The translations under genes and the position numbers were made by a program. DNA of 64,000 bases, from assembly GCF_025698545.1 (NCBI RefSeq), contig NC_068569.1, positions 13,888,001-13,952,000 on the forward strand, written 5' to 3'. The DNA comes from Gossypium raimondii (lineage: Eukaryota; Streptophyta; Magnoliopsida; Malvales; Malvaceae). The notes below the pieces were generated by a model. The model ran no database searches and had not been told where the DNA came from. It saw only the letters and a list, made by a program, of their open reading frames with translations. Within the stretch, counting starts at the first letter, position 1, and each line of letters begins with the position of its first letter. This document shows, piece by piece, positions 50,403 to 63,109 of this stretch.

Positions 50403-53108
50403 TGTAACACCCATTACCCGTATTCGATGCCGGAATAGAGTACGAGGTATTACCAGAACACATACACTTTTAACCATATTAAACCGAGTTGTAAAATTTC
50501 ATCTAAACTAAAACTTTCAAATTGTTATTCTTGATTCACTAATTAGGGTTTACGTGGCCCAATATACTCACAATCTTTCACTTTCTCGTCGTATAAATTT
50601 ATAAATTTTCACTTACTTGTTGAATTCATCACGAGTACCTGAATTGATCCGTATCATTACATATTCTTTTGTCGTTACATTTTCCTATTTAACTATTTTA
50701 ATATATCAATTACTCAATATCTCATAAGCTAATTGTCACATATACATCATCCATTCATCTCTCATACAACTATCAATATTAGCCACAAAGTTAGTACAAA
50801 TTTTCTCTATTTGATGTTAAACCAAAACTCATTACTTCATTACCAACTAACCTTACTAAATATACAACTTATACTAGCCCAAGTGTTTAACCATTCACCC
50901 ATGACATAAATATATTTTATCTATTATTGCGAATATAGATGTGCTACCCAAATCATAATTCACCTCACATAGTAACAGAGTTAATTTTATCATTTTTAAA
51001 TAAATTACAAAACAAGTTATAAAACAAAATATAGATACATTTTAAACCTCACCAATAAACAAATTCTCATGGCATTAAATAATTATCACGCATCAAAGAC
51101 AAACGTACTTGACATTTCCATCACATAAACCGAATTAATCAGTGCAACCTTAATGATGTAATCATCCTTTTAACTTACTTAACCAAGCCAAATTATATCA
51201 TCATCTCACACATAGAATGACCCACCTATCATACTTCTCAATTATGTCACTTAATAGACCAAATATATCTAACCTTTATTATCATGATCAATCCACAACC
51301 AAAATACATCCATATATCAAAATTACCACACACATATATATATACAATGACTAAATTTCTTAAACATTTGATCAATTGCTTTTCAATACCGCAATAATTC
51401 TTTCAATACCAATATGTATTTACCATTGACTGATTATAATCGGGCATATAACCATTTATACACAATTCATTCATATATTTTATTTTCCTCCTCCTCCTCT
51501 CCATTCCACATCCTTAATGTATATAACACGCTTAATAACATTATACATAATTTCATTACTCACTTATATGTAGATTTAAAGCTGCCCATCTGAGCCAGAG
51601 TCACTAAATTATTTTATTCCGGAGCTACGGAGCTCCAAATTAAAATCCGTTAATTTCCACTGAAACTAGATTCATATATATTTTTACCATAAAAATTTTA
51701 GAATTTTTGACATAGCCAATAAGTACAGTTTATTCTTTAAAATTTCCCCTGTTGCACTGCTCGACAGTTCTGACCTCTCTTCACTAAAAATTGATTATCT
51801 CATTGTACAAAATTCGGATGGTATTCCCGTTTATTTCTAAAGAAAATAGACTTGTTCAGGATTCTAAAAATATAAAGTTTAAACCATAATTAATTTTGTA
51901 CAATTTTTAATGATTTTCCAAATTCAGAACAGGGGATTACGAAATTATTCTGACTTTGTCTCACCAAATTTATTATATCTCATGATTTACAATTCTATTG
52001 CTTACACAGTTTCTTCTATGAGAAACTAGACTAAATAAGCTTTAATTTCATATTTTACTAATCTTCTAATTCCATTCCCACGATTTTTGGTGATTTTTCA
52101 AAGTTGGCACACTGCTGCTGCCCAAAACTGTTTTAGTGCAATATATTGATTACCATTTTGACCCTAAACTTTTAACACATGACAATTTCATCCCTAGGCT
52201 CGGAAAATGGAATTCTTGCAACTTAATCCTTGTTCCAAGCCTAATAATTCTCATACATATCAATAACAGCCCATGGATTCCATGAAATTTTAGAGTTTTT
52301 CCACAATTTCAATATTTTTCAACTTAATCCCTAAAACATGTTTTCATCCAAAATTCTTTAATAAAACACCTTTAAACATCCATTAACATATCAATTTCAT
52401 TATAAAATAACAAAAATCATATGAACTTATCAATGGTATCTTCCTAAACTTTCAACGAAATGAAAAACTAGTAAAATAGTAAGTTGGACCTAATTGTAAA
52501 AGTCTAAAAATATAAAAATTTCAAGGAAAAAGTAAGAATTACACTTACTTGAAGCTAAACAGCTCTAAACCCTCTTCCATGGCTGTTTCCCACCGAAATT
52601 TCAAGAAGATATGGTCTTAAAATCCTTAAAATAAATTTTGGCCACATAAACTTTATTGTAATTCCAATTTTGTCCTTAAATACATAAAAATCTTTGATTT
52701 TTTTAACGGTATGCCGTCTCTGCCACTTAAGTTGGTCCATTTACTCTTTTATTCCTTTCTTATTTAATTGTTAAGCTATTTAATCACTTTAGCAAGTTTT
52801 GCATCTTTTCAATTTAGTCTTTTTTAATTAATTGACTGCTGAAACGTTAAAATTTTCTGACGAAACTTTAACACTACCATATTGACACTCCGTAAATATT
52901 TATAAAAGTATTTACGGCTCGATTTATAACATCGAGGTCTCGATACCTCTTTTCCTCAATTTCTTGACTTAATAATTTTTTATAAAATACAAATTACTAA
53001 TTCATATTTGACTCGTAATTATTAAATAATAAAATTTATGAGCTTATTTTCTGAATTTGGTGGTCTCGTACCACTGTTTTTAACATTTCTAAAAATCAGG
53101 CTATTACA
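50403..53108. mobile_element. Solo LTR of a second retroelement family, nested in the Copia element
   Basis: A 2,706-base unit opening TGTAACACCC and ending GGCTATTACA, with an exact 5-bp duplication TTCAT at 50398-50402 and 53109-53113. It lies inside the Copia coding region and has no gag or pol of its own. The TG...CA ends, the 5-bp duplication and the length fit a solo LTR left when two LTRs recombined. LTRs this long point to a Gypsy-type element, but no internal region is left to prove it. It inserted after the Copia element. Confidence 0.8.
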
Positions 53109-54039
53109 TTCATTCCTCGCTCATTTTAGAATTGTTGACAGAAGCGACTAGAAGTTCACCATCGCTGTAGTCTTCTACAACATCAACTTCACCGAAATTT
53201 TCTGGTTGTTTTTCCTTTTGATTCGCAGCCTCTCTTTAGCTTATAGCACTCAGATTTAATATACCCTTTCTTCTTACAGAAGTTACAAGTTTTACCTCTG
53301 TTTGAAGACTTCGATCTACCCTTAGATTTATCGCGAGGATTCTGTTCTTGTGTCCTTCCACGATCATCGTTAGCATTCTGATCTTGTCTCTCACGAACAA
53401 TGAGACACTCTCCATTAGAGTCGGGTTTAGCCACAAGATGCTTCATCTTATCGTAGAGGTCAAAGAATCATGAACCTCATCAATTGTGAGAGACTCGCGG
53501 CTATCTAAAATCGTGTCTCTAAAGGTTGAATAAGACGGGGGCAACGAACAAAGTAGAATAAACCCTAGATCTTCCTTATCATACTGAACCTCAATGGTCT
53601 CCAAGTTTGAGAGATTTTCTTTAAACACTGTTAAGTGTTCGTGTACAAACGCACCTTCCTCCAAACGATGAGCATAAAGACGCTGCTTCATATGAACTTG
53701 CTGGTTAGAGTTTTCGACATACATATTTGTTCCAGCCTATTCCATAATGCAACGACGGTCTTCTCCTTCATCACATACTGTAAAATTTCGTTAGACAAAT
53801 GCATATGTAATTGTGTTAATGCCTTTCGATCCTTACGCTTCTTCTCTTCATCCGTTAATGTCAAAAGCATTTTATCTATCCCTAGCAGGGCATCATCTAG
53901 ATCCATCTACGCAAGAACTACTTGCATCTTAATCTGCCACAACGCAAATCTGGTGTTGCGATCCAACAATGAAATTTTATACTTCAAAGATGCCATTACA
54001 GTGATCGAGATGAACAACCCGGAAGCTCTGATACTAATT

Positions 54040-54377
54040 TGTAAAAATAGAACGTCGGTAATGACAATATATCGTAAAGAAAAAGAGAAATAAAAATAAA
54101 GAACATAGATTTTTACGTGGAAACCCTTTCGGGAAAAAAACCACGGGCAGAGGAGAAGAAAATTCACTATGTTAAATTCAAATTATAATAATAGGAGTTT
54201 CGACTACATCTATTTATAGGTTGAAAAAACCTAACTCTAATCAAAGTCAAATATATTATGTTAATAAATATTAAATATATTATATTCATAAATACTAAAT
54301 CTTCTAGAAAGAATATATATTTTATTTAACTTGATTTGCAAGCAATCTCTTAAAATTTGGGTCACACAACTCTAATA
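54040..54377 (-). repeat. Copia 5' LTR
   Basis: The partner of the copy at 47073-47407, bordered inside by the primer-binding site. Flanks are A/T-rich, so the target duplication cannot be read with certainty. Confidence 0.85.
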
Positions 54378-55635
54378 ATTTTAATTAATTTAAAATTCAA
54401 ATCATTTTTCTTTTAATGTTTCTAATTGAAACCCAAATGAAACTCAAAAATTTTTTAGATTCCGACGTTAATGGTTATCATCAGCCACCATGCTCCACTG
54501 CAAGTCGCTGCTCACCGATAATTGTTTGAGTCCAAATTTCATCACTCTTTTTCTTTTCATTTCCAGAATTTATTTTTTCTAAAAAACATTAAATTTTTGT
54601 AGATATATAAATAAATCTCAAAACTTCAACATCAAGTCTAATTGTTTTTCACTGGCAGATTGTCTTCAAGTTTCAGTATATTCTTTCTCTTTTTATAAAC
54701 TTCTCTTTCACCATTTAGATAGACCAAACAATACCAAAAAAAACTCCATCTTGCTTTAGCCAAAATTTGGGTTGATATTTTTTATGTTTTTGTTCTTTAT
54801 AGTTATGAAAATTTTAACTATGGTTGTTTGTGTTGAGAAGAAGGATGAAGCATGGAAGAAGATGAATAGGAAGAGGAAGAGAGAACAAGAAGAACAAATG
54901 AATTAAAAAATATTTTTATTAATTAAAATTCATTTTAATAAATATATTTTAAGTAAAAATAATTTAAATAATATTCTTTTATGAAAATGTTAATTTTTTT
55001 AATATCAGTTAATTTTTGGACTAAGAATCATAATACCAGTTAATATTTTAGATTAAAAATACCAAATTGAAAAAAAAAAATAAATATGAAAAAAATTAGG
55101 TACAAAAAGAAAATGTAAGTACGAAAATGAAAAAACCGATATATTTCCCCAGCCTCTCGTTACATTAACTAAAATGCTTTTGAATTTGAGGACTCTAGCT
55201 GCTTTACCGAACTACATGGGAGAGTTTTAGAAACCAATATCTAGAAGCGTCTTGAAAATTTCGGACTTGTGGGACAAAGGTCAAACACAGTTCTCTAATT
55301 CTTGATGATGATTAGTGATTTGCATACCAAACATACTGATATTAAGTTAGGTCTCGTAGAATCAGATTCGTGATCTCCAAATGAAGAGACAATCTAAAAA
55401 AAAACACTCACATAGACGGTTTTTAATAAAGAACTATCAATTTCACACATATATGTCAAAATATGGAACATCGTGTTCAGTATACAAAAACACCCGAGTT
55501 CATTATGATGCTACGGGCGATGGAAGCATGACAAAATCCGGGTTCATGAGTTTGTTTATGAGATTGTAAACCAGCATGAACCACCACTCAAAAGTTGATT
55601 TTTTGTTAACTCGGACAAATAATTTATGAATCCCT
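54378..55635. other. AT-rich spacer between the Copia element and APS reductase
   Basis: No gene is supported. The last part holds the APS reductase 3' flank. Confidence 0.5.
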
Positions 55636-57477
55636 TCATCGGAGGGCATTAACGAAGGCCATCAATGAATCAACATCCCTCTTCTCAGAGGCATACTTTA
55701 TTGGCTTAGCTGAGTGTTTGGGGAAGAAAAGTATAGTGGGGAAGCTTCCCAACTGCAACTCGTTCTTCGAGTATTCCTTTTGTTCACCATCAGCTCTGAA
55801 TTTTCCAACTTTCACACCAGAACCTGCCAGCTTCTCAGCCAATTCAACATACGATGCTTCCATTGCCTGTTTAACATTCACACATAGATTCCGTAAAATT
55901 ACAAGCCAAATGGCAAACGTTTTTCAATTAACTTGTGCATAGTTTGGAGCAGGGTTACCTGGCAAAAAGGGCACCATGGAGCATAGAGCACAACAATCCA
56001 TGATTCTTTCCGACTCTCCAATTTTGCCAAATTCTCAATTCCAGTCCTACTCAGTGTGACCAAGCTCTGGCTATTGAAAATGTCACTTTCAGTGGTAGCC
56101 CCATTTCCATTAACTTGAGCTGCACCGTCTTCTTTCAGGTTCCCTTTATGAAGACCACACTCCTTGGCCTTGGCATCCTCCCACCACCACCTACCTTCCC
56201 TTTCATGTTGTCCTGGTAATACTGGTCTCGTGCAAGGCTCGCAACCAATGGACACAAATCCTTGGGCATGCAAAGAATTGACGGGCACATTCATCGCCCG
56301 GAGGAAATTCCAAATGTCTTTACCATCAACATTGGCAACCGGGTTCCACTTCAGCAAGCTACCATACCCACCATCCAAACCTTCGAAAACAGGATCCACT
56401 TGAACAACAGGAACCTCCGACCTAGTTCCCGGAGACTGATCTTTCCTTTGACCAGTAATCCAGGCACGCAACCCCTTGAGTGCTCTCCTCAAAGGCCTCA
56501 CTTTCCTAACACGGCAGCATTCTTGGTGCCCATCCTCGTAAAATGAAAACAACCCTTTGCTCCTAACCAAGGCCTGAACTTCAACAGCATCAGGAAACAT
56601 GTACTCAATACGAATCCCATAATGCTTCTCAACCTCATCAAAGAATCGGTAGGTTTCTGGGTTCAGCCTGCCAGTATCAAGGCTGAACACCCTAAATGGC
56701 CTACCAGTCAATTTTGCATACTCAATCAAAGCAACATCCTCCGCTCCACTGCAAAAGGAATAATTAATAAATAAATACATCTCATTACTGATTAACACTC
56801 AAAATTACCAGAACAGAAAATGGATCTAGTAATTTTAAAACATTCCATGAAATGCTTTGGCCGTATTAAGTAATTAACATTCAAACTACTATTACTAATT
56901 GTTAATGAAGCTAATGAATTTAGAGATAAGGACTACCTGAAAGCAATAGCGATGTCGTTTCCAAATTTCTCCAGAGCCTTATCCATGATTTCGAGTGGAG
57001 AAGCATTGTTAAGTTCTTTCGCCAATTGCTCAAAATCCTCCACCTCAACTTTTTCCGACACTTCTGTTAATCCACCATTAATTAATCCCGATCAAACCTT
57101 TGTAATCATCATTAAATTAAATTTTCAAAAAAGAAAAAATAAGACTTTGATGTTTTACCAGGAGCAGAGGTGGTTGCAGCATGAGAAAGCATGGAATCGT
57201 TCCTCTTTGGCTCCGCATTCACGGGCTTCACTGCGCAACGCTTTTGAGATAGATTCACCGTTGCATGGCGATCCGCTAGCCGAAATGAACCAATTTGCGG
57301 AACTGAAACCCCCAAAAAATAAATAAATAAAAACATCAACAAACATAATTAACCGGAAAAGAGAACATTTAAAAAGAAGACGAAATTAAATGTACTTTTG
57401 AGATCAGAGGAGGCACTTGAACGAGAAAAGCTGGAACCAGAAATTGCAGCCGGAGAAGAGGTAACAGAAAATGCCAT
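55636..57477 (-). CDS. APR: 5'-Adenylylsulfate (APS) reductase, plastid
   Basis: Reduces APS to sulfite with glutathione in plastid sulfate assimilation. Five exons: 57477-57396, 57302-57159, 57063-56937, 56748-55959, 55866-55636; 1374 nt, 457 residues, phase kept, a normal length. Residues 1-65 are Ser-rich and basic, as in a transit peptide. The reductase domain (about 75-330) has [39 protein letters not shown], the 4Fe-4S cysteines in [17 protein letters not shown] and [20 protein letters not shown], and ECGLHKG. A C-terminal glutaredoxin-like thioredoxin fold has WCPFCQ (Cys377, Cys380) and [20 protein letters not shown]. The two-domain form is the plant-type APR. A further 200 bases upstream hold the promoter. 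Confidence 0.96.
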
Positions 57478-57914
57478 TTTCGAAAATTATTACCTTTGTG
57501 TATAAAAAAAGAGGGAAAAAAAAGAGAAGAACTTTGGGTTTCCTGCGTGTTTCTGAGTTTTCTCTATGTTGAGCGTTGGTGGTGGGGAGAGAGACACAGA
57601 AGGTTAAAAGGTTAAATAATAGCCTGATTAAAGACGGGGGTACAAGGTGCATTGAACCTAGACGCATTTCTGGATAACATGAGATTGTTTACGTGGCTGA
57701 TTTTGGTTGGATGGAGCTTAATATAGGTTTCTCATCGCTTGCGTCACGTGGACAGCACCTTAGAGACGTGGTCAATATAGAGGAGGTTAAGTTTGTGTTT
57801 GGAGGCTGAAAAAACGGTCCCATTAATTTCTTAGATTCTTCCCTCTTTTTTATGTTTTCCTTTTTTTTCTGGTTATTCTTTAACGATCCCATATTTTATT
57901 TTGATAAATTATCA
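57478..57914. other. APS reductase promoter region
   Basis: The GC level is higher than in the spacers. It contains cgtcacgtgg and agagacgtgg (near 57745), ACGTG-type bZIP/ABRE-like sites. Their use in APR control is inference; no TATA box is assigned. Confidence 0.35.
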
Positions 57915-58973
57915 AAACAGTCACTTTTATTTGATTCGAATTATATTTTAATAATTAATATCTAAAATATTATATTTTAATCATTTACATTATCGTGTTG
58001 TAACATTTTAATCACTAAGCTATTAATTGTCATTAATGGTGTAACGGTCAGCTGATGTGACACGTTAAATCATCATTTCAAATGAAAATTTTAGATTAAA
58101 ATATACAATTAGTTCCTATATTTTTTTGTTTTGAGCAATTTAAACTTTTCTTTTATGTTCTTTTAACTTTCTTTCTTTTTTCTATTCTCTTCTGTTTCTC
58201 CTTTTGTTTTCCTCTCTTAAATTATTTATGTCAGCAACTGGCAATGACCGATTGGTTCGAAAAAGTAATGAACAATGATATAAAGCAACTTCAGATAGCA
58301 TACTTTGGTGCATGATAGCCGAAGGTTCCCAAATCACAAGTAGAATGAAGACAAGCAACCATGTGGAGAGCCTAGTTTGAGAGGTTAAAATCCGCAATCT
58401 TCGAATTGAAGTATTCAAAAAGAAGAACATTGCTAGATTTGATATCTCTGTGGATAATCGAAGGTTGAACCTTCTCGTGTAAATATTCCAAGCCTCTTGC
58501 CACATCAACTGCAATTATTACCCTTTGCATCCAGTCAAGAACCAAACCAGTTGTGCTCCTTTTAACTCCATTCCTTCCTATAATTCCCAAAAGTAACAAA
58601 CAAAAAATGTCAAACTAAAATAGCTTAACCTTTATGGATGGATGTTTTAACAAATTAAAAACATAGAAATTTACGTTAAAATAAATGAAGAAGGGAGGAA
58701 AATAGGAGGAGAAGTAAAAGAGAAAAAAAAGAAGAAGTTAAAAGAACATAAAAGAAAAAAATCAAATTGTTCAAAACAAGAAAAATATAGGGACCAATTA
58801 TATAATTTAACCAAAAATTTTTATTTGAAATGATGATTTAACATGACACGTTAACTTACTGTTATACCGTTAATGGCAATTATCGACTCAGTGACTAAAA
58901 TGTTATAACACAATAACGTAAGTGACTAAAACATAACATTTCACTATAATCTGAGACAAATAAAAGTAACCCT
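57915..58973. mobile_element. Long-inverted-repeat element carrying a captured kinase fragment
   Basis: The left arm (57918-58167, possibly to about 58232) and the right arm (58737-58972, extending to about 58678) are reverse complements along at least 230 bases at high identity: for example catcatttcaaatgaaaatt on the left pairs with aatttttatttgaaatgatg on the right. The centre holds part of a host protein-kinase gene on the minus strand. Long terminal inverted repeats with a captured gene fragment are characteristic of Pack-MULE type (Mutator) elements. Neither a transposase nor a clear 9-bp target duplication was seen, so the superfamily remains inference. Confidence 0.7.
58260..58585 (-). 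pseudogene. Pti1-like receptor-cytoplasmic kinase fragment
   Basis: The minus strand reads [36 protein letters not shown] and [20 protein letters not shown], then, in another frame, LGTFGYHAPKYA. The HRD loop ([13 protein letters not shown]) and the DFNLSN in place of DFGLSN mark the Pti1-like group. Missing are the whole N-lobe with the glycine loop and lysine, and the C-lobe beyond the activation segment, so there is no functional kinase. A frame change separates the DFNLSN part from the GTFGYHAP part, and a stop follows. The fragment sits inside the long-inverted-repeat element, which explains its isolation. Confidence 0.8.
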
Positions 58974-61900
58974 TTACTTTTTTGAGAAATACCTATAAGA
59001 TGTGGCTTAAAATTATACAATTTTTTGTGACCTCAGCTCTAAAGAACCATTTGGTTCAATCTGGGTGGTCCATGCCACACACTATGGTCCATTCCTAATC
59101 CTTAATTTTATTTTTAAATGGTGAGGAAAATATCTCATCTTATTTTCCGTATATGTTTTTTTTTTTCGTTATATAGCGTGGGACAAAAATAAAATAAAAG
59201 ATTCTGAAAGTAACCCATGAAAAATTCCCACCCCCTTTCCTTCGTTTATAGATTGAGAAGCACGCGAAATGAAAACCGAATATACGGTGAATCAATATTA
59301 TGAACCGGATATATGGTCAAACAATATTATGAAACTTCAAAAAAAAAAAAGGTAATTACATAGCCGCACAATTTAAAATTTTAAAAATAAAATAAAATCG
59401 AATTTTTTAATAATATAGAGATTTAAGGTAAATTTTATAAAAGAAAAGGACAAGTCCTGTTACATTGGCTATAAAAATATTTATAATTAATACATAAATA
59501 TTCAAAATCAATTTGAACAAAATATGATTCGAAGTCGCAACAAAATATAAAATATAAAACTATTATTGCAAACAAAGCATTAATTCTAAATTGACAGTAA
59601 TCTATGCTTGGAGCAATATTCTACGAATTCAACGTTGACCCTTTATATACATAAAAGAAAAGAACAGTTGATCCTATAATTTTAAAATGAATTTAAAATT
59701 TTAATATTACTTCCAACAAGAAAAGGAAAATTGTATTTACATAAAACAGTAATATTCATATTTATTTGACTTAAATCAAATTTTTATACAAGTAAACGAT
59801 TATATTATAATAAAATAAAAAAGAATTACAATCGAATCTTAATTTTCATGTATAATATGATTAGCAAATCGAAATTCTACCTTAAGAAAACAAACTTGTG
59901 GAAGTCCCAACTTGGCTGAAAGTAATCTTTATTAAAAGTTGAATCACATGTGGACCCGGCGGCTGGAGATGCATCGAAAGGACATTTAAATTTTACATTA
60001 GGTTGCAAAGTTATATAGTATATATACTTTTGTTTTGTTTGTATGCCAAAATCATATTAAAGATAAGTTAATATTATACTTATCACCATTCCTTTTGATT
60101 AAGTAAGGTAAATGATGATTACTGTACTATTGTTCTATGATGCACCGATTTCTTTAATCTTTGAGGAATCTTACGTTGTCATGGCAACTAAAACCAAATG
60201 ACCTTTGGGGTTTGTAAAAGGATGCATGCATTTTTCACACATCACTATCAATTAAGCTATGTGTTTATTTGACGCGACCTGATTCGATACAATAATCCCT
60301 TACTATATTAAATAGATTTTATCATGAGTTGAATCATTTGTTAAATGTTTGCTTGAGAAATTTAATGATTTGAATAAAAATATAAATTTAGAAATCGAGT
60401 TAACAAAAAATAAGATCTAATTTTTAAACGGGCTGGGCCTCAAACAATATTTTTTGACACGAATTAGTCTAAATTTTTTTTCTACTACTGTTTTGTTGTC
60501 ATTTTGCTATTATATTGTTATTATTATTTAAATATTATATAACTCTTATTTTATTTGTAATTTTGCTACTATTTTAGAGCTTGCTAAATTATAACTATTT
60601 TAGTGTTATTTAAATAAAAAGGCTTTTTCAAATGTATTTTTAATTTGTTGAAAAACATTTATTTTAATATTTTTAGTGTATTTGATGTATTATATATATT
60701 TTTTAAATTTATTTTTATATAAAAATAATATAAACAAATTAATATGAGCAGGCTGGATCGGGCGGGTTGAGTTTAACATTTTTAATCCGGACCAAATTTG
60801 GACAAAATTTTAAGTTCAATTTTTAAATTAAATCAAACCGAACCTAAATTTTTGCATCGATCTAATCCATGATCAAGTTTAATATTAATATCGATGTTGT
60901 TTTTCACATAATTAAATGTTCTCTTCTCACCCTACCCACATTTCTTTATTAACCGTGCATTGTCTTTCTATAAACAGGTGCAATTCCAAAAAAATTTGAG
61001 CGTAATGCAAAAATAATAGCAAACAGAAAATAATATAATATATTTAAACGTACAAAACATAAAATACTTTTAATAGACGTACTACATTTTATTTATAGAA
61101 TTAACTTAACAATACATGAGATACAATATACGGACGGGCAGGTCTATGGTACTCGGTACTCGCCTTTTATTTGGTTTTAATTTATTATATTATTGGTGAA
61201 AACATTTCTTTCTTATTCTCAATTTAGATATTATTAAATAAATCAACATAATTTAATATTATCAATTTAAAAATAAGCGAACAAATAATCATAGCATTAA
61301 TATTTTCATCAGTTATACATATTTTTTGTTGGTATAATAACAAATTCAATATTTAAAGTTATGTCTATTAATTTAATTTTTATTTAATAAATTTATCCTT
61401 AAAGTTTATACACACCGTTAACATTAACATTAAGTGTTAAATTTGATAGTATATCGATTAAAATAATGTAAATTAATAAAAAATATTAATATTATAATTA
61501 ACTATCTTAAATTTTTTAAAAGATGGAAATTGAAAATAATCGAAAAGTTATTTTGCGCTAAATATGCTGTATTGATCATTTTGGATATTGAGGCCGGGAA
61601 AAGTTGCTTTTTTCAATATAAAAGGAAAAAAAAAACAGAATTATGCTATTATAGTGATGCACTTTTTAAATATTAGTCTTTCTAAACACTGAAAAACAGG
61701 ACGCTGCAATAACGGAGTGGACAACATTGACTATACAGCATTGAGGCACCATGGAACCCCTTTTTCTTTTTTGCTTCTTTTAATTACTTTTTTATTTATT
61801 TCGCAACCTACACCGATTATGATGTCAGTCTTCCACTGAGCTAATATTATTTTCTTTTTCTTTTTTATAGAATGAGCTAATATAATAAGGTATAGCAGAG

Positions 61901-62326
61901 TACGACGTTAGTATAAGATGCTGAGGCTCCGATCTCCAGTCCATTTTAAAATAATTTTCAGCTTAAAAAAAGGTGTTTTTTTTGCAGATGGAGAAGTTGA
62001 AAATTTTAACTTTTTTCAGCCAAAAATGCTTTTGACTGATAATTTCCATTTTTAACCTGTATTCTCCCCAAAAAACGTTCTTTTCTCTGGTTCTTTGGCT
62101 ATACCCATTTTTTTCACATTTTCTCTTTCAAAGTTCTTTCCTCTGGTTCTTTGTTCCTCTTCTGTCGGTGAGTTTCTTTTCTTCTTCTTCTCTTTAATTA
62201 TTCATTATGCTTTAGTTTTTAGTTGTTTTCTGATTGTTTGATTTTTACATAAATTTTACAGAAATTAATTGATTGATTTTACAGAAATTCTTTCTCCTTA
62301 AAATTAATTGTTTGATTTCGTTTCAG
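58974..62326. other. AT-rich spacer
   Basis: No gene is supported. A weakly GC-rich patch near 60725-60860 (ggctggatcgggcgggttga) recalls the hAT-element at 23028 but has no clear ends. The region 61920-62060 contains complementary T- and A-rich text around gaagttgaaaattttaactt, possibly a degenerate element. The region 62060-62167 could be an untranslated leader exon, with a donor at 62168 (tctgtcg/gtgagt). Confidence 0.4.
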
Positions 62327-62724
62327 GAGGAAATATTTGTTATTGTGGCCTGTTATCATCTTTTCCCTACTTGTTTTTCTTTCACAAGTTGCATGTCTTG
62401 TTATATGGGATGTTGGAGGCTATAAACAGAGTGTAGGAGATGTTTGGTGGCTCAAGCTAATTGGTTTTATGATGTGAGGATATATTTTGTTTTCTTTAAT
62501 TCTTCTGTTCCTTCAGTCTCTGCATATTTTGACAGTTTGTCCCTTTGGCTATGCTTTTGCAGAATCCAGTCTTGGAGATCTCCCACTGTGATCTATTTTT
62601 TGGTTACACAACTTCTAGTGCTAGTAGTTGCATTGCTTGATATACATGGGAACAGATTCGGTCTTGTTCCGTGGCGGTATACTTGTTGGGGTCATTTCTT
62701 AACAGTTGTTGACCAATTAGGTTT
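62327..62724 (+). pseudogene. PIEZO mechanosensitive channel, two early exons without an N-terminal exon
   Basis: Exon a (62327-62473) follows an acceptor tttcag and reads RKYLLLWPVIIFSLLVFLSQ then VACLVIWDVGGYKQ, ending in IGFM before a donor. Exon b (62563-62724) follows tttgcag and reads IQSWRSPTVIYFLVTQLLVL, VALLDIHGNRFGLVPWRYTC and WGHFLTVVDQLG. Joined in phase they give IGFMIIQSWRSP, as I recall for the N-terminal membrane region of plant PIEZO. Hydrophobic segments and Trp-rich loops fit. No exon encoding the usual methionine-start N-terminus is visible upstream, and an LTR starts at 63110 where the gene would go on, so this is either a 5'-truncated fragment or the front of a gene with a large intron. 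Confidence 0.6.
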
Positions 62725-63109
62725 GTAAGTATTTCCTTATTTTTCTAATTGTTTTTTATGTAGTGATATTGTTGCACTATGTACTCTCCCTACCCAAAAC
62801 AGGATCCATTTAGCAATCATATATGCATGTTTTAGGATTAACTCATTGCATGCAGAGGATATGAACTAGAGTTGATTTTATTCACTTTGTTAAATGAATT
62901 AAATCAAGTTCAACACTCTTCCCCCAATTGTCCCTCTTCTAAAGCAGCAGTGAAGCATTATTATTCTCTTCTCATTTTGTGTCAATGATAGCACATGTTT
63001 TACCAGTGGAATATTTCCCTTGTGATCTTTGGGGCCTTGTGGATTGGAGGTGAAATTATTGATCTCTGTAACCTACTTAAAGCTTATAAGTTAGCTACTA
63101 GAACTTCTA
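62725..63109. other. Intron-like sequence after the PIEZO exons
   Basis: It begins at a good donor (gtaagtattt). The next PIEZO exon was not found before the LTR. Confidence 0.4.

Larger units (their letters stand above)
47073..54377 (-). mobile_element. Copia-family LTR retrotransposon fossil, interrupted by a solo LTR
   Basis: A fossil element read on the minus strand, about 7.3 kb including its insertion. From its 5' end: LTR (54040-54377), a primer-binding site complementary to initiator tRNA-Met (about 54022-54036), a gag-like region with a CCHC zinc knuckle (about 53189-53906), a gag-pre-integrase/protease-side region (49919-50332), integrase (about 49122-49786), reverse transcriptase (about 48055-49092), RNase H (about 47582-47857), a purine-rich tract beside the 3' LTR (about 47408-47424), and the 3' LTR (47073-47407). 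The order integrase-then-RT shows Copia. It is broken: the pol frames are interrupted in several places and a foreign LTR sits inside. The LTR pair differs at roughly one position in ten by eye, which suggests an insertion of several million years, not a recent one. Confidence 0.9.
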
